Shown here in pieces: positions 1-7,654 of a stretch of DNA of 64,000 nucleotides. Within the stretch, counting starts at the first letter, position 1, and every line of letters starts with the position of its first letter. The stretch is from Photobacterium sp. CCB-ST2H9. Lineage in GTDB: Bacteria > Pseudomonadota > Gammaproteobacteria > Enterobacterales > Vibrionaceae. The position numbers and the translations under genes are program-made. A model generated the notes under the pieces. It saw nothing but the letters and a program-made list of their open reading frames with translations, was not told the origin of the DNA and did not search any database. The stretch spans positions 124,001-188,000 of the forward strand of contig NZ_CP100426.1 of NCBI RefSeq assembly GCF_023151555.2, given 5' to 3'.

Positions 1-1610
1 CGATTGAAAGCAATCGACAGCACCTGGAATTAATGGAGTCTCTGCAGGCTAAAGTTAAAGCTGGCAATACTCAGCAAAAATCTGCGAGTCAAAGTGCTCA
101 GGCTGGGCTGGACAAATCTTCACAGGAAATCTCCCAGCTCGAAACAGAAAAGTTTTTTGCAGAGCAAGAAAAGCATATTCCTGAGGCTCAGCAGAAGATT
201 CAGGCATTGGAAGATCATATCGATTCCGCATTCAATGCAACGAAGGAAATTGCAGCCAAAGAGGTCGATGACCCATCAGGCCTTACCGGTGGTGGTAAAA
301 CGATCGGAAGCAAAGGTATTTCTCATGAGGCACTGACTCAAGTTGTTGAAATTTTGGCAAGAAAAGAGTTTCCAATGCTCTTTGCTCAAGAGGATAATTC
401 TCCTTATCGATTAACCCCGGAGAAACTGGGTGCTTATTTGCCTAAAGAACATTTGGATAACCCTCGAGGTGTTACAGCGCCGGAAAATCCTGAGTACGCA
501 AATATTTTCAGAGGGGATTATCAAGCGATCGAAGGCGAGATTGACTCTGGGAAGTGGTATAAAAATTACTTTAAACAGTCAATTGAATATGCCAAGAGTC
601 AGCTCAGACTTGCTGTTTCATTGGGAAGAACACCGGAAGGTTTGATTCATTTTGGTCAGGCGCTTCATGTGATGGAAGATATCTTCGCGCATTCTAACTT
701 CGTGGAACTGGCGCTCAACCGAATTTTGAAGGAACTTCCCGGTTTTTCCGAAGATGAGCGGCGGCATGTGAATGATTGGGTTCAGGCTGTACCAGTCCAG
801 AGTGCCGATCAGACGGCTCAGAACATTCGTCCTCTGACAACCGGTGTGTTTGGTGCCTCCGATACTTTAGTGAGTTTGCTGTCGGTGGTTGAAAAAACGA
901 AGGATCACAGTCCGGAAGTGGAAGAGGCACATTTTCAAACTCAATTAAGTATTGCATTAATTTTAATGCAAGATTTTGCGCCAAATGCCGTTGAAATGAT
1001 TTATGATGCCTTCGGCTTGGAATATTCAAGCGAGGATGAAAGAAAAACGGCTGAGCAAGCCCTTGAAAATGCCAAAAAGCTCGATGAGTTATCTTATGAT
1101 TTCAGAGAAAGTTATCATGCGGTGATGGAGGCAATGTTTGGCTTTATTAACCGATTGACTGCTTTGCTGGCTCGTCAGGCGATGGAAGCAATGAAGAATG
1201 CACAGGATGATAGTTCCCCGACGGATCCGACTCATACACAATTGGCAAAAGATCCGGACGATCATCCATTGCATACGATTGCAGCAGAAGCTGCCCGTGA
1301 AATGGTGCGGACTTTTGGGGAGATCATGAGTGAAGTTTGGGATGGTGAAGAAAATAGTAATATGCTCCTGTCATTAGTCGATGATTTCTTTGTTCACCCT
1401 GAGCATATTTCGCCAAAGAGCCCGGGGCATATACAAAATGTATATCATGTGATTGCCGAATGGGCTGCATCAAGCCCCGTTCAGCTGAATCAGGCGAGAA
1501 GCTATCAGGGCCATCTAGAGCATGAGTATCTTAAATTGAAACAGCTTGCTGAATTAAATGATTATCAACTGAAATTTACGACGGATCTGATGAAAAAGGT
1601 GAACCCATGA
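1..1610 (+). CDS. Het-C-domain protein, 3' part; probable T6SS effector (partial)
   Basis: The frame is open from base 3, so the gene begins before the window; the first in-window Met is at 33. The visible part (about 535 residues) starts with a Gln/Ser-rich, probably coiled-coil segment. It then shows two motifs I associate with Het-C-type proteins (helical, zinc-dependent phospholipase C/nuclease-like fold): ALHVMEDIFAHSNFVEL near residue 212 from the first Met, and PTHTQLAKDPDDHPLH near residue 399. The His and Asp residues in these motifs are likely metal ligands. There is no signal peptide or membrane segment in the visible part. The stop overlaps the start of the next gene (ATGA), and three secreted paralogues follow, as expected for an effector with periplasmic immunity proteins. 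The N-terminal delivery part is not visible. The Het-C call is from motif recognition; the effector role is inferred from context. Confidence 0.62.
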   Translation, partial: IESNRQHLELMESLQAKVKAGNTQQKSASQSAQAGLDKSSQEISQLETEKFFAEQEKHIPEAQQKIQALEDHIDSAFNATKEIAAKEVDDPSGLTGGGKTIGSKGISHEALTQVVEILARKEFPMLFAQEDNSPYRLTPEKLGAYLPKEHLDNPRGVTAPENPEYANIFRGDYQAIEGEIDSGKWYKNYFKQSIEYAKSQLRLAVSLGRTPEGLIHFGQALHVMEDIFAHSNFVELALNRILKELPGFSEDERRHVNDWVQAVPVQSADQTAQNIRPLTTGVFGASDTLVSLLSVVEKTKDHSPEVEEAHFQTQLSIALILMQDFAPNAVEMIYDAFGLEYSSEDERKTAEQALENAKKLDELSYDFRESYHAVMEAMFGFINRLTALLARQAMEAMKNAQDDSSPTDPTHTQLAKDPDDHPLHTIAAEAAREMVRTFGEIMSEVWDGEENSNMLLSLVDDFFVHPEHISPKSPGHIQNVYHVIAEWAASSPVQLNQARSYQGHLEHEYLKLKQLAELNDYQLKFTTDLMKKVNP

Positions 1611-2347
1611 TATCAACACATCCTTGTTCTTTTTTTGCAAAAATATTGGCGGTTGTGGCTGTTTTTTTCTCAGCAACGTCTTATTGCCAAACAGGGATCA
1701 CGAACACCAGCGATCAACCCGTTCGTTTGGTGATTACTCCAGAATCCATCACCTTTGATGGTAAGCCATTGCGTTTTGAAGAGCCCCTGAAAGATTGGAT
1801 TCAGGTACTGGGGGACAATTATATCCAAGGTGAGCGCGATTCGGTTGCTGCATTTAAATCTAAGAGGTTTATCTACCCGGAGTTAGGGATTGATCTTGAA
1901 GTGCAAAGAAATACAAAATCGCCTAGTTCTGACTGGGTAAATGGACAAGTAGGTACGCTGAATGATCCCATGAATCGATATATTGTTGATGTGAGGATCA
2001 GACTCAATCCAAAGAACCAAATTGATCCTCCTCGCATTAGCGAGGAGAAATTTAAAAACCATCCATATAATACGATGTTTGCAGATTATGCAATCAATTT
2101 TTATGGTGCAATTGTTGATCGAAATATTCAGAAAGAACAAGTGCTTAAGTATGGTTCAGGAACTCAAATGGATCAGCACTTTAATTTAGTTGGAGCCAGT
2201 GCTTCTGAGACGCATGATGCATCTATCGCGTTTCATCATTTCTGGGGACAAAAGCCTGAATTAGCCGTTATGTTAACTGTTTATCCATCTTTGACGTTAA
2301 AACATGAAAATGAAGTGAAGTACTTTGGTCAGGTTGTTTCCCGGTAG
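1607..2347 (+). CDS. Secreted protein, probable immunity protein copy 1 of 3
   Basis: This is a 246-residue protein with an N-terminal hydrophobic signal segment ending near SATSYCQ and no later membrane segment, so it is probably periplasmic. The cysteine near the signal end follows Tyr, which does not fit a lipobox. The ATG overlaps the stop of the Het-C gene, showing translational coupling. Residue blocks shared with the next two genes include SDWVNGQVGT, HPYNTMFADYAI and NEVKYFGQ. It is nearly identical to copy 3 and clearly more distant from copy 2. I recognise no named family. The immunity role is inferred from the tight coupling to the effector-like gene, the export signal and the tandem duplication. 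Confidence 0.6.
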   Translation: MISTHPCSFFAKILAVVAVFFSATSYCQTGITNTSDQPVRLVITPESITFDGKPLRFEEPLKDWIQVLGDNYIQGERDSVAAFKSKRFIYPELGIDLEVQRNTKSPSSDWVNGQVGTLNDPMNRYIVDVRIRLNPKNQIDPPRISEEKFKNHPYNTMFADYAINFYGAIVDRNIQKEQVLKYGSGTQMDQHFNLVGASASETHDASIAFHHFWGQKPELAVMLTVYPSLTLKHENEVKYFGQVVSR

Positions 2348-2377
2348 TTTATTTTGCGGTATGGGGGGAGGGTGATC

Positions 2378-3136
2378 ATGAGCATGATATCAGGCACAGG
2401 CTTTCATGTTCGTCTAAAAGTATTATCTCCCACATTATTGGCTGTAATGTCTATGTTGCTCTCTGCAATCTCTGTTTGCAGAGCAGAGAGCGCGAACACC
2501 TGCGACCAACCTGTTCGAATGGTGATTACTTCAGAATCCATCAGCTTTGATGGTCAGCCATTAAGCTTTGATAATCCCCTGAAAGACTGGCTTTATGTGT
2601 TCGGGGACAATTACATTCAAGGGTATCATGGTTCAGTAGCTGGGTTTTATGCTGATCGGTTTATTTATCCAGAATTAGGGATCGATCTTGAAGTACAAAG
2701 AAATAATAAAGCACCCAAATCTGACTGGGTGAATGGACAAGTTGGAACTGTTCAGGATTCAATGAACCGATATCTTGTTGATGTGAGAGTAACACTTACA
2801 CCCAATACGAAAACAGAGATACTATCGGTTGAGGAACAATATAAGTCACATCCATATAATACGATGTTTGCAGATTACGCCATTAGTTTTTATGGAGCGG
2901 TTGTTGATGATTCAGTAAAGAAAGAGAATGTCATCCGATATGGTGAAGGTGTCGTCATGGACCGGCACTTCAACTCAGTCAATGCCAGTGAATCTGCAAC
3001 ACATAATGCGACGATCTCATTTTATGACTTTTGGGGAAGAAAACCCGAAGTCCCAGTGATGTTAGAGATTTATCCATCCTCGAAATTAAAAAATGAAAAT
3101 GAAGTGAAGTACTTTGGCCAGATTGTTTCCCGGTAG
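2378..3136 (+). CDS. Secreted protein, probable immunity protein copy 2 of 3
   Basis: Second paralogue, 252 residues from the ATG at 2378. That start is preferred over an upstream TTG at 2354 because a strong GGGAGGG ribosome site lies about 7 bases before it. It has a signal segment ending near SVCRAES. It shares the family blocks (SDWVNGQVGT, HPYNTMFADYAI, NEVKYFGQ) but differs at many positions through the middle, for example DRHFN for DQHFN and FYDFWGRKPE for FHHFWGQKPE. It may answer a different allele of the same effector. Function is inferred from context. Confidence 0.58.
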   Translation: MSMISGTGFHVRLKVLSPTLLAVMSMLLSAISVCRAESANTCDQPVRMVITSESISFDGQPLSFDNPLKDWLYVFGDNYIQGYHGSVAGFYADRFIYPELGIDLEVQRNNKAPKSDWVNGQVGTVQDSMNRYLVDVRVTLTPNTKTEILSVEEQYKSHPYNTMFADYAISFYGAVVDDSVKKENVIRYGEGVVMDRHFNSVNASESATHNATISFYDFWGRKPEVPVMLEIYPSSKLKNENEVKYFGQIVSR

Positions 3137-3160
3137 TCTATTTGGCGGTATGGAGGAAGG

Positions 3161-3910
3161 GTGATCCTGATATCAGGCACAGGCTTTCATGTTCTAGCTC
3201 CCCAAATATTGGCGGCTGTGGCTGTTTTTTTCTCAGCAACATCTTATTGCCAAACAGGGATCACGAACACCAGCGATCAACCCGTTCGTTTGGTGATTAC
3301 TCCAGAATCCATCACCTTTGATAGTAAGCCACTTCGTTTTGAAAAGCCCCTGAGAGATTGGATTCAAGTACTTGGAGACAACTATATTCAAGGCGAGCGT
3401 GATTCGGTTGCTGCATTTAAATCTAAGAGGTTTATCTACCCTGAGTTGGGGATTGATCTTGAAGTGCAAAGAAATACAAAATCGCCTAGTTCTGACTGGG
3501 TGAATGGACAAGTAGGTACGCTGAATGATCCCATGAGTCGATATATTGTTGATGTGAGGATCAGACTCAATTCAAAGAACCAAATTGATCCTCCTCGCAT
3601 TAGTGAGGCGAAATATAAAAGCCATCCATACAATACGATGTTTGCAGATTATGCAATCAATTTTTATGGTGCAATTGTTGATCGAAATATTCAGAAAGAA
3701 CAAGTGCTTCAGTATGGTGCAGGAACCCAAATGGATCAGCACTTTAATTTAGTGAGAGCCAGTGCTTCTGAGACACATGATGCATCTATCGCGTTTCACC
3801 ATTTCTGGGGACAAAAGCCTGAATTAGCCGTTATGTTAACAGTTTATCCATCCTCAAAATTAAAATACGAAAATGAAGTGAAGTACTTTGGTCAGGTTGT
3901 TTCCCGGTAG
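3161..3910 (+). CDS. Secreted protein, probable immunity protein copy 3 of 3
   Basis: Third paralogue, about 249 residues, almost identical to copy 1 from the end of the signal peptide to the stop. Its leader, however, resembles that of copy 2 (the ISGTGFHV segment). Copy 3 therefore looks like a mosaic: 5' end from copy 2, body from copy 1. Relative to copy 2, the bases carrying the ATG are missing, so translation must start at the GTG at 3161 (very close to the GGAGGAAGG site) or at a non-standard CTG at 3167. Last gene of the effector/immunity group. Confidence 0.55.
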   Translation: MILISGTGFHVLAPQILAAVAVFFSATSYCQTGITNTSDQPVRLVITPESITFDSKPLRFEKPLRDWIQVLGDNYIQGERDSVAAFKSKRFIYPELGIDLEVQRNTKSPSSDWVNGQVGTLNDPMSRYIVDVRIRLNSKNQIDPPRISEAKYKSHPYNTMFADYAINFYGAIVDRNIQKEQVLQYGAGTQMDQHFNLVRASASETHDASIAFHHFWGQKPELAVMLTVYPSSKLKYENEVKYFGQVVSR

Positions 3911-4071
3911 TGATTGGGTTTGTTCGGGTACAAAGAAGGAAACATGATATCACAGTAATCAATGTAACGAGTCCAAATTAACCGGCCAGAGTTTTTTTGA
4001 AGCTCAGTCACTGCAATCATCACCAAGTTTGCAGTTATTGCAGATGCGGGCAGTATGTCTATATTCCTCAT
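3892..4071 (-). CDS. Small ORF of unknown function (59 aa), possibly truncated
   Basis: Reverse-strand frame starting at the ATG at 4071, with an AAGGACGGG ribosome-site-like stretch just upstream, ending inside the 3' end of immunity copy 3. The product has a protein-like composition (for example SGRLIWTRYIDYCDIMFPSL) that I do not recognise. It follows directly on the reverse ORF at 4088-4276, so the two may be a small two-gene unit. The last residues are read from antisense of the immunity gene, which suggests the original 3' end was lost at that junction. Low confidence that it is expressed. Confidence 0.25.
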   Translation of the reverse strand: MRNIDILPASAITANLVMIAVTELQKNSGRLIWTRYIDYCDIMFPSLYPNKPNHYRETT

Positions 4072-4087
4072 TTCTACCCGTCCTTTC

Positions 4088-4276
4088 TTAAATGATGTCG
4101 TATGCTTTTCGGGTTTTAGAATATTTTGATTGGAGACCTGATCTCACTTTCTCTTCAACCTCTCTAACTAAGCGCCTTTTCTCTTTCTCAGCCCCATTTT
4201 CTTTGAACCGACACCCCATCACGAAGCACCGAACCTCACATTCAGTGATGATTCGGGTAAAACCACAGGTTTCCAA
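4088..4276 (-). CDS. Small ORF of unknown function (62 aa)
   Basis: Reverse-strand frame of 62 residues, rich in Lys, Arg and Glu in its second half (KEKRRLVREVEEKVRSGLQ), which would form a charged helix. Its stop is followed after a few bases by the ribosome site of the ORF at 3892-4071, an operon-like layout. No family recognised. It fills most of the 565-base space between the immunity array and hcp that otherwise has no gene. Confidence 0.25.
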   Translation of the reverse strand: METCGFTRIITECEVRCFVMGCRFKENGAEKEKRRLVREVEEKVRSGLQSKYSKTRKAYDII

Positions 4277-4368
4277 GAATTGAGAAATTTTTCTAAGAAA
4301 TTGGATGCCAGGACGGCTTACTGAAATTGCTGTTATTATAAGTGATTGATTTTTATGTTTATAAAAGT

Positions 4369-4384
4369 TGGCATGGCAGTTGCA
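4369..4384 (+). promoter_or_regulatory. Sigma-54 (RpoN) promoter of hcp
   Basis: TGGCATGGCAGTTGCA matches the sigma-54 consensus TGGCAC-N5-TTGCA, with the invariant GG (4370-4371) and GC (4382-4383) separated by exactly 10 bases. Transcription would start near 4395, giving a leader of about 80 bases before hcp. RpoN with the activator VasH is known to drive hcp operons in Vibrio cholerae, so the location fits established biology. Confidence 0.75.
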
Positions 4385-4407
4385 ATAATAAAATCATCGC
4401 AACGTTT

Positions 4408-4479
4408 AGCGATATGCTCAAACTAATCAAACTAATCAAAATAATTGAAATAATTGAAATTGAAAGGAAAGCGATATGC
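4408..4479 (+). repeat. Short repeats in the hcp leader
   Basis: The leader holds two exact copies of CAAACTAAT (4419-4436) followed by related 9-base units (AAATAATTG and variants) to about 4462. This array is flanked by two copies of AGCGATATGC (4408-4417 and 4470-4479); the second includes the hcp start codon. The array is A/T-rich and probably unstructured. It could affect spacing or translation if its copy number varies. Confidence 0.6.
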
Positions 4480-4994
4480 CTACTCCAGCTTATATGTCGA
4501 TTCACGGTGAAACTCAGGGCCACATTACAAAAGATGCGTACACTGCAGACTCTGTTGGTAATACCTGGCAGGAAGCTCACGTCAATGAATTCCTGGTACA
4601 GGAGCTGGATCATGTACTGACTGTACCACGTGACCCGCAAAGCGGTCAGCCAACGGGCCAGCGTGTTCACCGTCCGGTTATCGTCACTAAACAGCAAGAC
4701 CGTACTTCTCCGCTGCTGTTCAACGCACTGGTCAGCGGTGAGAAGCTGCCAGAAGCTTACATTAACTTCTACCGTACCTCGACTCAGGGCAAACAAGAGC
4801 ATTACTACACAGTGAAGCTGATCGATGCGCTGCTGGTTGACATGCAAACCCGTATGGCTCACTGCCAGGACGCAGCAACTTCTGACCGTGTGGTTGAAGA
4901 AGTACTGAAGTTTACTTACCGCGCAATCGAAGTGACGCACGAAGTGTGTGGTACAGCAGGTAACGACGACTGGCGTACACCACGCGAAGCGTAA
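4476..4994 (+). CDS. hcp: Hcp, T6SS inner-tube protein
   Basis: This 172-residue protein is of typical Hcp length. It begins MPTPAYMSIHGETQG and contains the hallmark segments TVPRDPQSGQPTGQRVH, EAYINFYRT and GNDDWRTPREA, all very close to Vibrio cholerae Hcp. Hcp forms stacked hexameric rings that make the tube fired by the T6SS and chaperones small effectors. There is a clear GAAAGGA ribosome site. Codon use is strongly biased (many CTG, CGT, GAA), consistent with very high expression. It is the first gene of the operon behind the sigma-54 promoter, and a hairpin after it should reduce read-through into vgrG. Confidence 0.95.
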   Translation: MPTPAYMSIHGETQGHITKDAYTADSVGNTWQEAHVNEFLVQELDHVLTVPRDPQSGQPTGQRVHRPVIVTKQQDRTSPLLFNALVSGEKLPEAYINFYRTSTQGKQEHYYTVKLIDALLVDMQTRMAHCQDAATSDRVVEEVLKFTYRAIEVTHEVCGTAGNDDWRTPREA

Positions 4995-5009
4995 TCACGC
5001 TGATTGGAA

Positions 5010-5034
5010 ATGGGGCCGCGTTTGGCCCCTTTTG
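5010..5034 (+). terminator. Intrinsic terminator/attenuator between hcp and vgrG
   Basis: GGGGCC (5012-5017), a six-base loop and GGCCCC (5024-5029) followed by TTTT. It lies 18 bases after hcp and 30 bases before the vgrG start. With no other promoter evident, it probably acts as a partial terminator that makes hcp mRNA more abundant than vgrG mRNA. Confidence 0.65.
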
Positions 5035-5058
5035 TCTTAGTTGCATCAGGTAAAAGTA

Positions 5059-7161
5059 ATGAGTAATCAGGTTCAATTTTCGTTCTCAATCGAAGAAGCA
5101 GAACACGAATTCCGCGTTGAAAGTTTTGAAATCAAAGAGCGTCTGTTTCAACCATTCGAAATTAAGGTGTCATTGCTTTCACGTGATGCAGATATTTCAC
5201 TCGATGATCTGGTCCGTAAAGCCGGTGTACTGAAACTTTATGGCCAGGGACGCGATGTTTCCCGTTTGTTCCACGGTATTGTCAATGAAGTTCGGTTTCT
5301 TGGTACCGGCCGGCAGTTCAGTCGTTATGAACTGATTCTGGTACCAGAACTGTGGTTTCTGACTCAGCGTGAAGACTGCCGGATTTTCCAGGGTCTGACG
5401 ATTCATGAAATCATTGAGTCAGTGCTGGAAGGTGCAGGTGTGACGGCATTCCGGATGCTGGCTGATGCGGGTGAACAGCAGGAATACATTCTGCAATACC
5501 GCGAGACCGATCTGGCGTTTGTTCATCGCCTGATGTCTCAGCACGGTTTGTGGTACTTCTTTGATCATACGGAAACCGGCCACGAGCTGGTGATCGTGGA
5601 TAAAAATGAGCTCCTGAGTGAGCTTCCAAGTACTGCAGACAATGCGACGCTGGTGCCGGGTGCCAGCGAACATACTATTTTGTTCCACGGTGATTCTGGC
5701 GGTGTGCCGGATCGGGAGCATATCTTTGAGGCTGACTTTGGTCAACGGGCCCACACAGGCGCGGTGTCGCAGACGGATTATAACTATCTGACGCCGAAAA
5801 CCAGCCTGATGGCGAATGTGCCAGAGTCTGATGAGTCAGAAGCGTATACCGATCTGGCGATTTACAATTATCCGGGCCGTTACGGCCAGCAGCCCCACGG
5901 TAAGTTGCAGTCGGATTATCGCCTGTCGGCGCTGAAAATTTCCGGTACTGAACTGAAGGCAATGGGCTGTGTGATGCGTTTTCTGCCGGGTTACAGCTTT
6001 GTGATGGAAAGCCATCCGCGTCAGTCGCTGAACCGGGATTTTATCCTGCTGGAAGTGAAACATGTCGGCCGGGATCCTCAGGTTCATGCAGAAGAAAACA
6101 GCGGCGAACCGACCATTTACTACAACGAATTCAAGGCATTTCCTGCCGAAATGACCTACCGCGCGCCTGCATTGCCTGCGCCTGTGATCGAAGGCCCGCA
6201 GACAGCCGTCGTGGTAGGTCCCGAAAACGAAGAGATCTATACCGACAATCTTGGCCGGGTGAAGGTGCAGTTTCACTGGGACCGACTGGGGAGCATGAAT
6301 GAGCACTCGACCTGTTGGGTGCGTGTCAGTCAGACGCTGGCTGGACCCAACTGGGGGGCAGTATTCCTGCCGCGTATCGGCCATGAAGTGGTCGTGACCT
6401 TCCTCGAAGGCGACCCGGATCAGCCATTGGTGACCGGCTCCGTTTATAACGGGTTGCACCGCCCGCCTTATGATCTGCCGTTGAAGAAAACACGAACCAC
6501 ACTGCGATCTAAAACCCATAAGGGTGAGGGATACAACGAAATCAGCCTGGATGATGAAAACAATCAGGAAGAGTTGTATCTGCGGGCACAGAAAGACATG
6601 TCCGTAAAAGTGCTGAACGACCGTTTCGAACAGATTGGCAACGATGACATGCTGACAGTAGCCCGTCATAAAACCAATGAGATTGGTCAGAATCAGAAAG
6701 AAACCATTAAGGGCACAAAAACGACTGAAGTGAAGGGTACCTTCACGGAAACCGTCGATGGTGATGTCACGGTCACATACAACAGTAACGAATCTGTGAC
6801 GGTTGTGAAGAACGCCAGCCTGAAGGTAAACCAGAACCGCACGACGGAAATCGGAAAGAACGATGAACTGACGGTGATGGAAAACCAGACGCTGACGGTG
6901 CATGGCTCACGTCAGACGCAGGTTGATAAAGACAACAACCTTAATGTTGACGGAAATTCGACGCTCACAGTCACTGGCAATATTACTTCTGAGTCAAAGA
7001 GTACGACCCAGATTATCAGTAAAGACAAAATCGTCCTGAAAGCCGGTCAGTCGCAAATTGTGCTGAACAGTGATGGCACGATCCAGGTGACGGGCGCGTC
7101 CATCACGATTAATGGTTCAGATAAAGTTGTTGTTCAAGGCGGAAAAGTATCGGTGAACTAA
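5059..7161 (+). CDS. vgrG: VgrG, T6SS spike protein
   Basis: About 700 residues from the ATG at 5059. That start is chosen over a TTG six codons upstream because an AGGTAAA ribosome site sits just before it. The N-terminal half is the gp27-like region (QYRETDLAFVHRLMSQHGLWYFF), followed by the gp5/OB-type core (GRVKVQFHWDR, STCWVRVSQTLAGPNWGA, PRIGHEVVVTFLEGDPDQPL). The C-terminal half is a needle of repeated short beta strands (ETIKGTKTTEVKGTF, TLTVTGN). It ends at SVN with no toxin extension, so it is a structural spike to which cargo must dock through adaptors. Its stop overlaps the next gene (TAATG), and the four genes after it are typical VgrG-linked cargo-loading partners. Confidence 0.95.
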   Translation: MSNQVQFSFSIEEAEHEFRVESFEIKERLFQPFEIKVSLLSRDADISLDDLVRKAGVLKLYGQGRDVSRLFHGIVNEVRFLGTGRQFSRYELILVPELWFLTQREDCRIFQGLTIHEIIESVLEGAGVTAFRMLADAGEQQEYILQYRETDLAFVHRLMSQHGLWYFFDHTETGHELVIVDKNELLSELPSTADNATLVPGASEHTILFHGDSGGVPDREHIFEADFGQRAHTGAVSQTDYNYLTPKTSLMANVPESDESEAYTDLAIYNYPGRYGQQPHGKLQSDYRLSALKISGTELKAMGCVMRFLPGYSFVMESHPRQSLNRDFILLEVKHVGRDPQVHAEENSGEPTIYYNEFKAFPAEMTYRAPALPAPVIEGPQTAVVVGPENEEIYTDNLGRVKVQFHWDRLGSMNEHSTCWVRVSQTLAGPNWGAVFLPRIGHEVVVTFLEGDPDQPLVTGSVYNGLHRPPYDLPLKKTRTTLRSKTHKGEGYNEISLDDENNQEELYLRAQKDMSVKVLNDRFEQIGNDDMLTVARHKTNEIGQNQKETIKGTKTTEVKGTFTETVDGDVTVTYNSNESVTVVKNASLKVNQNRTTEIGKNDELTVMENQTLTVHGSRQTQVDKDNNLNVDGNSTLTVTGNITSESKSTTQIISKDKIVLKAGQSQIVLNSDGTIQVTGASITINGSDKVVVQGGKVSVN

Positions 7162-7643
7162 TGCAAAAACAGCAGACGCAACGAAGTCAGTTCTTTGAAA
7201 CAGGTGCCGGGGAATCCCCGGCGTCTTTGCATCCCCGCTTCGGCCGGATTCTGGCGATTGAGGGGGACTGTGTCCGTGTGACTTTCGATGGCTGCGACAT
7301 GCCATCGGGCATGGCTGCGCGACTCGGTCGACAGTTCTCGGTTGCTGAGCTGGAACTGGCGAGGCAAAACGCGTTGTCCTGCCGGGTTGAGTTTGTCGGT
7401 CAGGATCCGAATTTACCGCTGATCACGGATATCTTTTTTTCGATCATAGAACAGCGGGATGAGCTGGTTCTCAAGGCAAAAAATATCCGGATTGAAGCCG
7501 AAAACGAGTTAGTCGTCGCCAGCGGCGAAGCACAAACCCGTTATGAAGCCAGGCAGAAACGGGTCACAACGGAAGGTAAGTATATTCATAGCCAGGCCGA
7601 GAAATCCCAGAAGATTCAGGGTGCAATCATAGCGATTAACTGA
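7161..7643 (+). CDS. DUF6484-type VgrG-associated protein
   Basis: 160 residues, translationally coupled to vgrG. It has a beta-rich core (ILAIEGDCVRVTF, LSCRVEFVGQDPNLPLITDI) resembling an OB-like fold, then a charged helical tail. I recognise it as the DUF6484 type commonly found directly downstream of vgrG in vibrio and pseudomonad T6SS clusters. A role at the VgrG tip or as an adaptor is inferred from that constant position; no catalytic motif is visible. Confidence 0.6.
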   Translation: MQKQQTQRSQFFETGAGESPASLHPRFGRILAIEGDCVRVTFDGCDMPSGMAARLGRQFSVAELELARQNALSCRVEFVGQDPNLPLITDIFFSIIEQRDELVLKAKNIRIEAENELVVASGEAQTRYEARQKRVTTEGKYIHSQAEKSQKIQGAIIAIN

Positions 7644-7654
7644 CGGATGCTGAC

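Noticed and set aside
2378..2500. Lipoprotein signal in the immunity proteins
   Set aside because: The cysteine near the signal end lacks a lipobox (Tyr or Val-type residue before Cys in place of Gly/Ala/Ser), so ordinary signal peptidase I cleavage is more likely.
4408..4479. CRISPR-like array
   Set aside because: Units are 9 bases with no spacers and no cas genes; simple leader repeats.
4359..4940. Reverse-strand ORF antisense to hcp
   Set aside because: Shadow of the biased codons of hcp; repeats at its end come from the hcp leader.
5836..6903. Long reverse-strand ORF (355 codons) antisense to vgrG
   Set aside because: It lies wholly within vgrG, has no ribosome site, and its His/Phe/Arg-rich translation is typical of antisense shadow.
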